From: Thermohalobaculum sp035512995
Lineage (GTDB): Bacteria; Pseudomonadota; Alphaproteobacteria; Rhodobacterales; Rhodobacteraceae
Length of the DNA stretch: 12,558 bases
NCBI GenBank assembly: GCA_035512995.1
Contig: DATKCY010000068.1
Coordinates: 1 to 12,558 of the forward strand
Reading direction: 5' to 3'
A model generated the notes under the pieces. That model was given only the letters and a program-made list of their open reading frames with translations, searched no databases and had not been told where the DNA came from. The translations under genes were made by a program, and so were the position numbers. This document shows, one piece after another, positions 1-5,877 of this stretch (the first letter of the stretch is position 1; each line of letters begins with the position of its first letter).

Positions 1-69
1 GGCATCACCGAGGTCGAGAGCCGCGTGATCCCGCGCGGAACCCGCTATCCGGTGCACGACCTGGTGTGA
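1..69 (+). CDS. C-terminal end of an unidentified protein (partial)
   Basis: The window opens inside a reading frame that runs 22 codons to a TGA at 67-69. The encoded tail reads ITEVESRVIPRGTRYPVHDL plus a flanking residue at each end. Almost every third codon position is G or C (20 of 22), matching the coding style of the real genes here, so this looks like genuine coding sequence. I do not recognise the family from so short a tail. It stops just before a REP-like repeat, and coding-like sequence resumes at 141 in another frame, so the TGA could be the true end of an intact gene or a premature stop created by the repeat insertion. Confidence 0.5.
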   Translation, partial: GITEVESRVIPRGTRYPVHDLV

Positions 70-82
70 GGAATCGTAAGCC

Positions 83-140
83 GTAGGGTGCGATGAACTC
101 GCACCGCCGGGCGTAGTGGTGCGATTTCATCGCACCCTAC
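83..140. repeat. REP-like palindromic element
   Basis: Two 23-nt arms at 83-105 and 118-140 are reverse complements with a single mismatch, separated by a 12-nt loop. The outer ends are GTAGGGTGCG and CGCACCCTAC. Short intergenic palindromes with such ends are widespread in proteobacteria and belong to the REP/small-MITE type, which RAYT-type transposases are thought to mobilise in trans. No transposase gene lies in this window. Transcribed, it would fold into a long hairpin and could also act as a transcript end for the gene ending at 69. It has no T-tract, so an intrinsic terminator role is only possible. Confidence 0.85.
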
Positions 141-200
141 TCGCTGATCGTCCGGATCATCCACGCGAAGCGGGACGCGCCGACGCTGTTCGAGGAGTGA
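141..200 (+). pseudogene. Remnant of a ParE/RelE-type toxin C-terminus (tentative)
   Basis: Immediately after the REP-like repeat a 19-codon frame reads SLIVRIIHAKRDAPTLFEE and ends at TGA (198-200). All 19 third positions are G or C, as in real genes of this genome. The pattern of a hydrophobic strand, then RI-hydrophobic-H-x-x-RD near the very end, resembles the last strand and tail of ParE/RelE-superfamily toxins (typically VRVLHGRRD-like). No start codon is available: upstream the frame is open only to 117, through the repeat, and is stopped by TAG at 114-116. It is therefore a fragment. It might be the displaced 3' end of the gene ending at 69, since deleting 67-140 joins the two frames, but the join does not obviously restore a full toxin. 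The family call is weak; the coding-remnant call is firmer. Confidence 0.4.
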
Positions 201-239
201 AGCATCCCCCCTGTGTGACAGCGGTCGTCTCAAACACCA

Positions 240-291
240 GCGCGCCCTACGCTTGCTGATGGTGGTGCGCCAAGACGCGCGCCCTACGCTT
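240..291. repeat. Two direct copies of a 15-nt GC-rich repeat
   Basis: GCGCGCCCTACGCTT occurs at 240-254 and exactly again at 277-291. Between them lies GGTGGTGCGCCAAGACGC, so the second unit looks like one arm of another REP-like family ending in CCTACGC. A shorter 10-nt version, CGCGCCCTAC, recurs in the same orientation at 1012-1021. The second copy overlaps the stop codon of the minus-strand gene at 284-715. Confidence 0.7.
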
Positions 292-715
292 TATTGTCTA
301 TATACTCGCGTAGTCTGTCAAGATTACCAACATGCGAGAGTAGTGCGCCAACGATGCCGCTGACCACAACGGCGCTGGCGATAAGGAGCAGCAAGTTCAG
401 TTGGATATACTCCAGAACACGATCGGACGGAACATCGCGGTAAAATGACTCAACTGCATAGGCCGCCGCAATGAAGACAGCGCTTGAAACTGCAACCATT
501 ATAGCCTCAACCATAATACCAAACCATTTGACGACTATGATAAATATCTTGGAAACGAGATGTCCGATCGCAGACAAGTAGATTAACGGCTCGAACCACA
601 GCGCGACACCTATGCAGCCGAGAATGAGAAAGACGCAATCAAAAAAAGCGACCTTGACCTCATATCGCCGACCTACTGGCGTGTCCCTCGCGGAGAGGTT
701 CGATTCTATGGTCAT
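284..715 (-). CDS. Small multi-pass membrane protein, unknown function
   Basis: This is a 143-residue protein I cannot assign to a family. After a polar N-terminus (about residues 1-20) there are hydrophobic stretches at roughly 24-45, 46-68, 68-92 and 106-127, suggesting about four membrane segments, and a charged tail (LDRLREYIDNKA). It has no obvious cleavable signal peptide and no catalytic motif. The ATG at 713-715 lacks a clear Shine-Dalgarno sequence. Base composition is visibly richer in A and T than every neighbouring gene, and codon use is mixed (ATA, AAT, TTA appear), pointing to recent acquisition. The stop codon lies inside the repeat copy at 277-291. It stands alone, with no recognisable partner; an immunity or accessory membrane protein is one possibility but nothing in the sequence proves it. 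Confidence 0.6.
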   Translation of the reverse strand: MTIESNLSARDTPVGRRYEVKVAFFDCVFLILGCIGVALWFEPLIYLSAIGHLVSKIFIIVVKWFGIMVEAIMVAVSSAVFIAAAYAVESFYRDVPSDRVLEYIQLNLLLLIASAVVVSGIVGALLSHVGNLDRLREYIDNKA

Positions 716-1017
716 GGCTTGTTTAGAATTGTCTCTACATGCGGAGCGATACCGACCGCAAGTTGATCGGTTCGACCCAGCGTGTCAACTTCATTCTACA
801 CTCGTCGGTCCTTGCCCCGTGTTCTCTTTCGGGACGAAGAAGCTCACGGCGCGATCAGTCGGATTGGCGATCATGCCTAATACACCGCGCGACACCGTCG
901 GCGGAGCGAACGTTCCGCGGTGGTTCTCGGTGACCGGCACTGCTATAGCGGTGAGTGCAATCACGCACGATGCGCTTGAAAGATAGCCGAAACATCCAGA
1001 TCAAGCACCCTCGCGCC
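716..1017. other. 302-bp AT-richer intergenic stretch without a convincing gene
   Basis: This stretch separates the orphan membrane gene from the 3' end of mmsA. Short frames are open on both strands (for example minus-strand 791-964, 57 codons), but none has a ribosome binding site or a recognisable product. On the minus strand a TTGACA hexamer (complement of 783-788) lies about 68 bp upstream of the ATG at 715 and could be the -35 of that gene, although no good -10 follows at 16-18 bp. There is no T-tract hairpin to end the mmsA transcript. Confidence 0.5.
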
Positions 1018-2520
1018 CTACTCCATCATCTGGAAATTGAACTCCGAGCCCTCCTTCGCGCCGCTCGGCCAGCGGCTCGTGACGGTCTTCGTGCGGGTGT
1101 AGAAGCGGAAGGCGTCGGGGCCGTGCTGGTTCAGGTCCCCGAAGACCGACTTCTTCCAGCCCCCGAACGTGTGGTAGGCGAGCGGGACCGGGATCGGCAC
1201 GTTGATGCCGACCATGCCGACGTTGACGCGGTCCGCAAAATCGCGGGCGGTGTCGCCGTCGCGGGTGTAGATCGCGACGCCGTTGCCGTATTCGTGGTCC
1301 ATCGCGAGATTCAGCGCCTCCTCGTAGGACTTGGCGCGGACGGTGGTCAGCACGGGGCCGAAGATCTCTTGCCGGTAGATGTCCATGTCGCGGGTCGCGC
1401 GGTCGAACAGGCAGGCGCCGATGAAGTTGCCCTGCTCGTAGCCCTGCAGCTTGAAGTCGCGGCCGTCGACGACGAGCTCGGCCCCCTCCTCGACGCCGCG
1501 GTCGATCAGGCCGCGGACCTTCTCGTAGGCCTGGCGGGTGACCAGCGGGCCGAAATCGACGTCCTCGCCCGCGGTGTAGGGGCCGACCTTCAGCTTCTCC
1601 ATCCGGGGCGTCAGCTGCTCGATCAGCTTGTCGGCCGTCTTCTCGCCCACGGGGACCGCGACCGAGATCGCCATGCAGCGCTGGCCGGCGGCGCCGTAGC
1701 CCGAGCCGATCAGCGCGTCGGCCGCCTGCTCGATGTCGGCGTCGGGCATCACGATCATGTGGTTCTTGGCGCCGCCGAAGGCCTGCACGCGCTTGCCGTG
1801 CTCGCTGCCGCGCGAGTAGACGTAGTGCGCGATCGGGGTCGAGCCGACGAAGCCGACGGCCGCGATGTCGGGGTCGTCGAGGATCGCGTCCACCGCCTCC
1901 TTGTCGCCGTTGACGACGTTCAGGATGCCGGCCGGCAGCCCGGCCTCGATCATCAGCTCGGCCAGCATCAGCGGCACCGAGGGGTCGCGCTCGGAGGGCT
2001 TCAGGATGAAGGCGTTGCCGCAGGCGATCGCCGGGCAGAACTTCCACATCGGGATCATCGCCGGGAAGTTGAACGGCGTGATGCCGGCCGCGACCCCGAG
2101 CGCCTGGCGCATCGAGTACATGTCGATGCCGGGGCCCGCGGACTGCGTGTACTCGCCCTTCAGGAGATGCGGCGCGCCGATGCAGAACTCGGCGACCTCG
2201 AGCCCGCGCTGCACGTCGCCGCGCGCGTCGGGGATGGTCTTGCCGTGCTCGGACGAGAGCGCCTCGGCCAGCTTGTCCATGTCGCGGTTCAAGAGGTCCA
2301 CGAACTTCATCATCACGCGCGCCCGGCGCTGCGGGTTGGTCGCGGCCCAGGCGGGCTGCGCGTCGCGCGCGTTCTCGACGGCCCGGCGCACCTCCTCGGC
2401 GGACGCCAGCGGGCACTGCGCCTGCACCTCGCCCGTCGCGGGGTTGAAGACGTCGGAGAACCGCCCGGAGGCGCCCTTGACGTGCTCGCCGCCGATGAAG
2501 TGGGTCAGTTCCTTGGCCAT
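1018..2520 (-). CDS. mmsA: Methylmalonate-semialdehyde dehydrogenase (CoA-acylating)
   Basis: This 500-residue protein matches the MmsA/IolA branch of the aldehyde dehydrogenase superfamily over its full length. The family converts methylmalonate semialdehyde (valine, thymine breakdown) or malonate semialdehyde (inositol, beta-alanine) to propionyl-CoA or acetyl-CoA with NAD and CoA, releasing CO2, in the cytoplasm. Visible motifs are PFNFPAM around 149-155 (oxyanion Asn151), FGGAKNHM at 248-255, GQRCM at 279-283 with catalytic Cys282, and EIFGP at 385-389. The usual ALDH general-base Glu of the ELGGK motif is absent, as expected for CoA-acylating members where CoA rather than water resolves the thioester. 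The ATG is preceded by GGAGG (complement of 2526-2530) five bases away. It lies 40 bp downstream of the phosphotransferase gene and is probably cotranscribed with it. It is not next to mmsB or iol genes, so the physiological substrate is uncertain. Confidence 0.95.
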   Translation of the reverse strand: MAKELTHFIGGEHVKGASGRFSDVFNPATGEVQAQCPLASAEEVRRAVENARDAQPAWAATNPQRRARVMMKFVDLLNRDMDKLAEALSSEHGKTIPDARGDVQRGLEVAEFCIGAPHLLKGEYTQSAGPGIDMYSMRQALGVAAGITPFNFPAMIPMWKFCPAIACGNAFILKPSERDPSVPLMLAELMIEAGLPAGILNVVNGDKEAVDAILDDPDIAAVGFVGSTPIAHYVYSRGSEHGKRVQAFGGAKNHMIVMPDADIEQAADALIGSGYGAAGQRCMAISVAVPVGEKTADKLIEQLTPRMEKLKVGPYTAGEDVDFGPLVTRQAYEKVRGLIDRGVEEGAELVVDGRDFKLQGYEQGNFIGACLFDRATRDMDIYRQEIFGPVLTTVRAKSYEEALNLAMDHEYGNGVAIYTRDGDTARDFADRVNVGMVGINVPIPVPLAYHTFGGWKKSVFGDLNQHGPDAFRFYTRTKTVTSRWPSGAKEGSEFNFQMME

Positions 2521-2525
2521 GGTAT

Positions 2526-2530
2526 CCTCC
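2526..2530 (-). promoter_or_regulatory. Shine-Dalgarno of mmsA
   Basis: GGAGG on the minus strand, five bases before the ATG at 2518-2520. It fixes the mmsA start and shows that the second gene of the operon is translated from its own site. Confidence 0.85.
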
Positions 2531-2560
2531 GTTCGCGTGTCCTGCCGGCAGCCCCCGGCC

Positions 2561-3610
2561 TCAGCCGGCGCGCGCCGCCCGGGCGTCGGCGAGCCGGGCG
2601 AGGCGGGCGACGTCCGCTCCCATCGAGAGCGCCTCGTCCGAGGCCGCGTTGCCGCTCAGGCCCCGGTGATAGACCCCCTGAAGGATCGCGGCAATCCGGA
2701 AGATGTTGAACGCGAGCAGGAGGTCGAGGTCGGGCAGCCCGCTCCGCCCCGTGCGCGCGCCGTAGCGCTCCGCCGCCCGGCCGAGCGTCGGGATGTTCAA
2801 CGCCTCGAGATCGAGCTCCGCCATGCCGTAGCGAAGGCCGGCGGGGAAGGTCCAGGTCATCAGCAGATAGCCGAGATCGGCGAGCGGGTGGCCGAGGGTC
2901 GAGAGCTCCCAGTCGAGCACCGCCACGATCCCGGGCCGGTCGGGCGCGAACATGACGTTGTCGAGCCGGTAGTCGCCGTGGACGAGGCAGCTCTCGTCGG
3001 GCAGGCGCTCGACGGCGCCCGGCAGCCAGTCGATCAGCCGGTCCATCTCCGGGATCGTCCCGGTCTCGGTCTTGCGGTACTGCTCCGACCAGCGCCGGAC
3101 CTGGCGGGCGACGTAGCCCGAGGGACGGCCGAAGTCGCCGAGCCCGGCCGCCTGCCAGTCGATCAGGTGCAGGTCGGCCAGCCGGTCGATGAGCGCGTCG
3201 TAGGCGGCGCGCCGGTCCTCCCGCGACAGCTCCGGCAGGCCCGTGTCGAAGAAGACGCGCCCCTCGACGTGGCCCATCAGGTAGAACTCGGTCCCGACCA
3301 CGCCGCGGTCCTCGCAGAGCGCCAGCATCGGCGGCACCGGGTAGCCCTGCTCGCCCAAGGCCCGCATCACCCGGTACTCGCGGTCGATCGCGTGGGCCGA
3401 CGGCAAGAGGTCGCCCGGCGGCTTCCGGCGCAGCACCATGCGGCCCGCGGCGCTGTCGACCAGATAGGTCGGGTTCGACTGTCCGGACCGGATCTGCCGG
3501 ACGTCGAGCGGCCCCGCCCGCTCCGGCACGTGCTCCGCCACCCAGGCCTCGAGCGCGGCCGCGTCGATCCCCAGCCTTCCGGACGGCTCCACGGTCTCCG
3601 GCTCGCCCAT
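2561..3610 (-). CDS. APH-fold phosphotransferase, ACAD10/11 N-terminal or LvaA-like
   Basis: This 349-residue protein is a full-length member of the aminoglycoside/choline kinase (APH) fold. Visible landmarks are GQSNPTY at 43-49 (nucleotide loop), VLRRKPPG at 59-66 with the likely ATP-binding Lys63, the catalytic loop HGDYRLDN at 211-218 (Asp213, Asn218) and the metal-binding DWELSTLGHPLADLG starting at Asp233. The RKPPG and DWELSTLGHP patterns are typical of the subgroup related to the kinase domain of ACAD10/ACAD11 and to LvaA of levulinate catabolism, which phosphorylate 4-hydroxyacyl-CoA substrates so the hydroxyl can be eliminated. Antibiotic resistance is therefore unlikely. The ATG at 3608-3610 has GGAGGG five bases upstream (complement of 3616-3621). 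It leads a likely operon with mmsA. No acyl-CoA dehydrogenase, the usual partner, lies in this window, so the substrate is inferred only from family membership. Confidence 0.9.
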   Translation of the reverse strand: MGEPETVEPSGRLGIDAAALEAWVAEHVPERAGPLDVRQIRSGQSNPTYLVDSAAGRMVLRRKPPGDLLPSAHAIDREYRVMRALGEQGYPVPPMLALCEDRGVVGTEFYLMGHVEGRVFFDTGLPELSREDRRAAYDALIDRLADLHLIDWQAAGLGDFGRPSGYVARQVRRWSEQYRKTETGTIPEMDRLIDWLPGAVERLPDESCLVHGDYRLDNVMFAPDRPGIVAVLDWELSTLGHPLADLGYLLMTWTFPAGLRYGMAELDLEALNIPTLGRAAERYGARTGRSGLPDLDLLLAFNIFRIAAILQGVYHRGLSGNAASDEALSMGADVARLARLADARAARAG

Positions 3611-3615
3611 CGCTT

Positions 3616-3621
3616 CCCTCC
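3616..3621 (-). promoter_or_regulatory. Shine-Dalgarno of the phosphotransferase gene
   Basis: GGAGGG on the minus strand, five bases before the ATG at 3608-3610. It selects this start over possible upstream extensions of the frame. Confidence 0.8.
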
Positions 3622-3650
3622 GCCAGCCTCGTGCCCGGTCTAACCGCCCC

Positions 3651-3674
3651 GGCGCCGCCTGGCGAGGCGGCGCC
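3651..3674. other. Perfect 10-bp GC hairpin in the divergent leader
   Basis: GGCGCCGCCT (3651-3660) and AGGCGGCGCC (3665-3674) are exact reverse complements around a 4-nt loop. It lies 41-64 bases upstream of the phosphotransferase ATG on the minus strand. There is no T-tract on either side, so it is not a canonical terminator. It may be a 5' leader structure or simply a dyad operator in DNA. Confidence 0.6.
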
Positions 3675-3827
3675 GCCGCGTTCGCCTCGCATTAACCATT
3701 ATTTGCGAGAGTCGTCCCCGGCGGCGGCAGGTCGGCGGACCACACGCCAGCCGGCGGTCGTCGCCACTCCTCCCTGTCGGACTGGCCGCGTCGAACCACG
3801 GCGCGGCCACTTTTTCGTCGAAATTCG

Positions 3828-3855
3828 TTGACCTCGTCGACAGGCGTAGTAACTT
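3828..3855 (+). promoter_or_regulatory. Weak promoter candidate for the ialB-like gene
   Basis: TTGACC at 3828-3833 and TAACTT at 3850-3855 are separated by 16 bp. The -35 is good by alphaproteobacterial standards and the -10 is poor (three of six matches to TATAAT). It would give a leader of roughly 200 bases before the GTG at 4065, containing the hairpins at 3906-3948. Confidence 0.25.
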
Positions 3856-3924
3856 CGGGCGCGCAAATCGGCACGGCCGGTTCGACAGGGATAAAAATCG
3901 ACAATGGCGGGAATATCCGCCGCC

Positions 3925-3948
3925 AGGGGCGCCTCGCGGGGCGCCCCT
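3925..3948 (+). other. 9-bp GC hairpin upstream of the ialB-like gene
   Basis: AGGGGCGCC (3925-3933) and GGCGCCCCT (3940-3948) pair perfectly around a 6-nt loop. Just upstream GGCGG (3906-3910) and CCGCC (3917-3921) form a second small dyad. There is no T-tract. If transcribed, these would sit in the leader of the exported protein gene, 116-159 bases before its start. Confidence 0.55.
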
Positions 3949-4064
3949 TGACGTTCCGGGGTGCGGCCTGCGGGCAGAATCGGGACGGCGCCGGCCTTGA
4001 ATTCCGCCCGCGCGCTTGGCATCTGAGGCCCCGGACGAGCAGCGCCTCTGGAAAGGATTCGACC

Positions 4065-4580
4065 GTGACGCGAGCGACAAGAACCCTCGGCGCAGCTCTC
4101 GCTGCCGTGATGCTGGGCACCGGCAGCGCCCCGGCGCAGGAGCAGACGGCGGGCGAGGTCGTCGCCACCCACGGCGCATGGAGCGTGCGCTGCGCCGGCG
4201 GCGAGGAGCTCTGCATCATGAGCCAGGTCGGCAAGGACGCGTCGGGCAAGGAGGTGATCGAGCTGCAGCTCCGCAAGCTCGAGGGCGCGAATGCCCCCGA
4301 CGGCACGCCGGTCCCCGCCGCGATCCAGATCGTCACCCCGCTCGGCGTGCTGCTGCCCGCGGGCGTGCGCATCAAGATCGACGCGCAGCAGGAGCGGGCG
4401 GCGCCCTTCCAGGTCTGCACGCCCGACGGCTGCGTCGTGCGCCAGCCGCTGAGCCCCGGTTTCCTGGAAGAGCTCAAGGCCGGCGCCAACGCGACGATCA
4501 CCATGGTGGCCGTGCCGCAGCAGGAGGTCCCGGCGACGATCTCGCTCACGGGCTTCACGAACGCGTTCGACGCGCTCTGA
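4065..4580 (+). CDS. Invasion-associated locus B (IalB) family exported protein
   Basis: This is a 171-residue exported protein starting with GTG. The start is chosen because GGAAAGGA (4050-4057) sits seven bases upstream and because it places a classical signal peptide at the N-terminus: TRATR, a hydrophobic core LGAALAAVMLG, then GSAPA with likely cleavage near residue 24. The mature part has the IalB pattern: GAWSVRC near 37-43, a second cysteine at 50, then the pair FQVCTPDGC with Cys118 and Cys123, probably two disulphides in the periplasm. The tail FLEELKAGANATITM and the FTNAFDAL C-terminus also fit the family. IalB was named from Bartonella invasion of erythrocytes, but homologues are common in free-living alphaproteobacteria, where the role is unclear, so the name does not imply virulence. 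It appears to be a single-gene transcription unit. Confidence 0.85.
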   Translation: MTRATRTLGAALAAVMLGTGSAPAQEQTAGEVVATHGAWSVRCAGGEELCIMSQVGKDASGKEVIELQLRKLEGANAPDGTPVPAAIQIVTPLGVLLPAGVRIKIDAQQERAAPFQVCTPDGCVVRQPLSPGFLEELKAGANATITMVAVPQQEVPATISLTGFTNAFDAL

Positions 4581-4616
4581 CGGCACCGGCGTCACGGCCC
4601 GGCTCGTCCCCGATGG

Positions 4617-4778
4617 CGCGTCGGCGTCGGTGACCGAGACCACGGCGTCCGCCGTGTCCGACAGCAGCTCCCAGGCCAGGATCGAGACCTCGCCGCAGGC
4701 GAGACCCGCCATGACGGTGTCGAGCGCGCCAACGACCGCGGTCCGCCGCCGGCACGCCTGCCCCACTGCAATGGGCGG
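4617..4778 (-). pseudogene. Remnant of a PLP-dependent ammonia-lyase (diaminopropionate ammonia-lyase-like)
   Basis: On the minus strand, between ialB and the DUF808 gene, about 54 codons read like an internal piece of a fold-type II PLP enzyme. The clearest segment is DTVMAGLACGEVSILAWELL followed by a TADAVVSVTDADA stretch. It closely resembles the conserved block of diaminopropionate ammonia-lyase (YgeX-type, containing IMAGLACGEPNPLGWEIL) and, less well, related threonine dehydratase-like enzymes. The part upstream of residue DT (PPIAVGQACRRRTAVVGA) is already degraded compared with the family, and the match stops abruptly on both sides. The PLP lysine, the Gly-rich phosphate loop and at least 300 residues are missing. 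There is no start codon with a ribosome binding site. This is a decayed fragment, not an active gene. Confidence 0.7.
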
Positions 4779-4863
4779 CCGGAGCGCGGACGCGCCGGGC
4801 GCGGCCTCGTGACACGGGCCTCCCACGGGCTAGCATTGCCTCACCCGCGTCGCGCGGGGGCGC

Positions 4864-4869
4864 AGGAGG
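4864..4869 (+). promoter_or_regulatory. Shine-Dalgarno deciding the DUF808 start
   Basis: AGGAGG at 4864-4869, continuing as a G-run to 4873, lies 6-10 bases before GTG 4880. The alternative ATG at 4895 would be more than 20 bases away, so the GTG start is preferred. Confidence 0.7.
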
Positions 4870-4879
4870 GGGGCACAGG

Positions 4880-5857
4880 GTGAGCACGGGACTGATGGCG
4901 CTCCTCGACGATGTCGCGGCGCTCGCCAGGGTGGCCTCGGCCTCGGTCGACGACATCGCGGGACAGGCGGCCAAGGCCGGCACGAAGTCGCTCGGCGTCG
5001 TGATCGACGACGCGGCGGTGACGCCGCGCTACGTCGTCGGCTTCGCGGCCGAGCGCGAGCTGCCGATCGTCGCCCGGATCGCGCGCGGCTCGCTCCGCAA
5101 CAAGATCCTGTTCCTGCTGCCGGCGGCGCTGGCTCTCGCCTTCCTGGCGCCGTGGGCGATCACGCCGCTCCTGATGCTGGGCGGCGGCTTCCTCTGCTAC
5201 GAGGGGGCGGAGAAGTTCTACGAGGCGGTCTTTCCGGACGCGGCCCATGCGCACGAGGCGAAGCTCGTCGAGGACCCGGCCGACCCGAAGGCCGTCGAGG
5301 ACAAGCGGGTCGCGAGCGCCATCAAGACCGACTTCATCCTGTCGGCCGAGATCATGGCGATCACCCTCTCCGGCCTGCCCGAGAGCGGCTTCTGGACCCA
5401 GGCGATCGTGCTGGCCGTGGTCGGCATCGGCATCACGGCGCTGGTCTACGGCAGCGTCGCGCTGATCGTGAAGGCCGACGACATCGGGGTCGCGCTCGCG
5501 GCCAACAGCGCGTCGGCCGTGCTGCGCGCGATCGGGCGCGGCCTGGTGATCGGGATGCCCTACTTCCTGAAGGCGCTCACCGTCGTCGGCACCGCGGCGA
5601 TGGTCTGGGTCGGCGGCGGCATTATCGTGCACGGGCTCGCCGGATACGGGGCGGCCGGGCTCGAGCACGCGATCCACGACGCGGCGGTGGCGGCAGGCCA
5701 CGCGCTGTCGTTCGCGACAGGCGCGGTCGAGTGGCTGGTCACCGCCGCGGGCTCGGGCCTCGTCGGGCTCGCGGTCGGCGCGCTCCTGATCCCGCTCGTC
5801 GGCTCGGTGATCGCGCCGGCGTGGAAATCGGTCCGCGGCGGTCTGACGAGCGGCTGA
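4880..5857 (+). CDS. DUF808 family inner membrane protein (YedI-like)
   Basis: This 325-residue protein matches the DUF808 family, which includes E. coli YedI (about 305 residues), over its full length. Recognisable family blocks are ASVDDIAGQAAKAGTKSLGV near 21-40, VIDDAAVTPRYV near 41-52, ELPIVARIARGSLRNK near 60-75 and APWAITPLLMLGGGFLCYEG near 90-109. Membrane segments are likely at about 76-108 (two short helices), 173-198, 222-255 and 292-312. The acidic, charged loop 112-150 probably faces the cytoplasm. The molecular function of this family is not established; transport has been suggested only from topology. Translation starts at GTG with an upstream AGGAGG. It is a lone gene convergent with the aceA operon. 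Confidence 0.9.
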   Translation: MSTGLMALLDDVAALARVASASVDDIAGQAAKAGTKSLGVVIDDAAVTPRYVVGFAAERELPIVARIARGSLRNKILFLLPAALALAFLAPWAITPLLMLGGGFLCYEGAEKFYEAVFPDAAHAHEAKLVEDPADPKAVEDKRVASAIKTDFILSAEIMAITLSGLPESGFWTQAIVLAVVGIGITALVYGSVALIVKADDIGVALAANSASAVLRAIGRGLVIGMPYFLKALTVVGTAAMVWVGGGIIVHGLAGYGAAGLEHAIHDAAVAAGHALSFATGAVEWLVTAAGSGLVGLAVGALLIPLVGSVIAPAWKSVRGGLTSG

Positions 5858-5877
5858 TCCGGGCTGCCGCTGAGGGC

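Larger units (their letters stand above)
3611..4064. other. 454-bp divergent intergenic region with hairpins and candidate promoters
   Basis: This region lies between the leftward phosphotransferase-mmsA unit and the rightward ialB-like gene, and must hold both promoters. I see a perfect GC hairpin at 3651-3674, a second at 3925-3948, and a GGCGG/CCGCC dyad at 3906-3921. For the rightward direction TTGACC at 3828-3833 followed 16 bp later by TAACTT is a weak promoter candidate, and TTGACG at 3948-3953 has no good -10 partner. Reading frames through the region look like chance open frames; none has a ribosome binding site or recognisable product. Confidence 0.55.

Noticed and set aside
791..964. 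Minus-strand 57-codon frame starting GTG with a hydrophobic beginning (VIALTAIAVPVTENHRGTFA...)
   Set aside because: It looks somewhat protein-like, but there is no ribosome binding site, the start is arbitrary, and an equally long plus-strand frame covers the same bases. It could be a remnant, but I cannot support a gene.
612..986. Plus-strand 124-codon frame overlapping the orphan membrane gene
   Set aside because: Its first third is antisense to the membrane protein, its composition is not coding-like, and no family is recognisable.
2561..3610. Reading the APH-fold gene as an aminoglycoside resistance gene
   Set aside because: The RKPPG and DWELSTLGHPLADLG patterns place it with the ACAD10/11-LvaA metabolic kinases, and it sits in a catabolic operon.
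955..3643. Long plus-strand frames opposite mmsA and the phosphotransferase
   Set aside because: These are antisense shadows produced by high GC at third positions; the minus-strand products are unmistakable.
3828..4064. 79-codon upstream extension of the ialB frame starting at ATG 3828
   Set aside because: The extension is not family-like and would bury the signal peptide; a good ribosome binding site precedes GTG 4065.
4555..4983. Minus-strand 142-codon frame across the ialB/DUF808 gap
   Set aside because: It is arginine- and alanine-rich low-complexity shadow sequence in a different frame from the recognisable lyase fragment.
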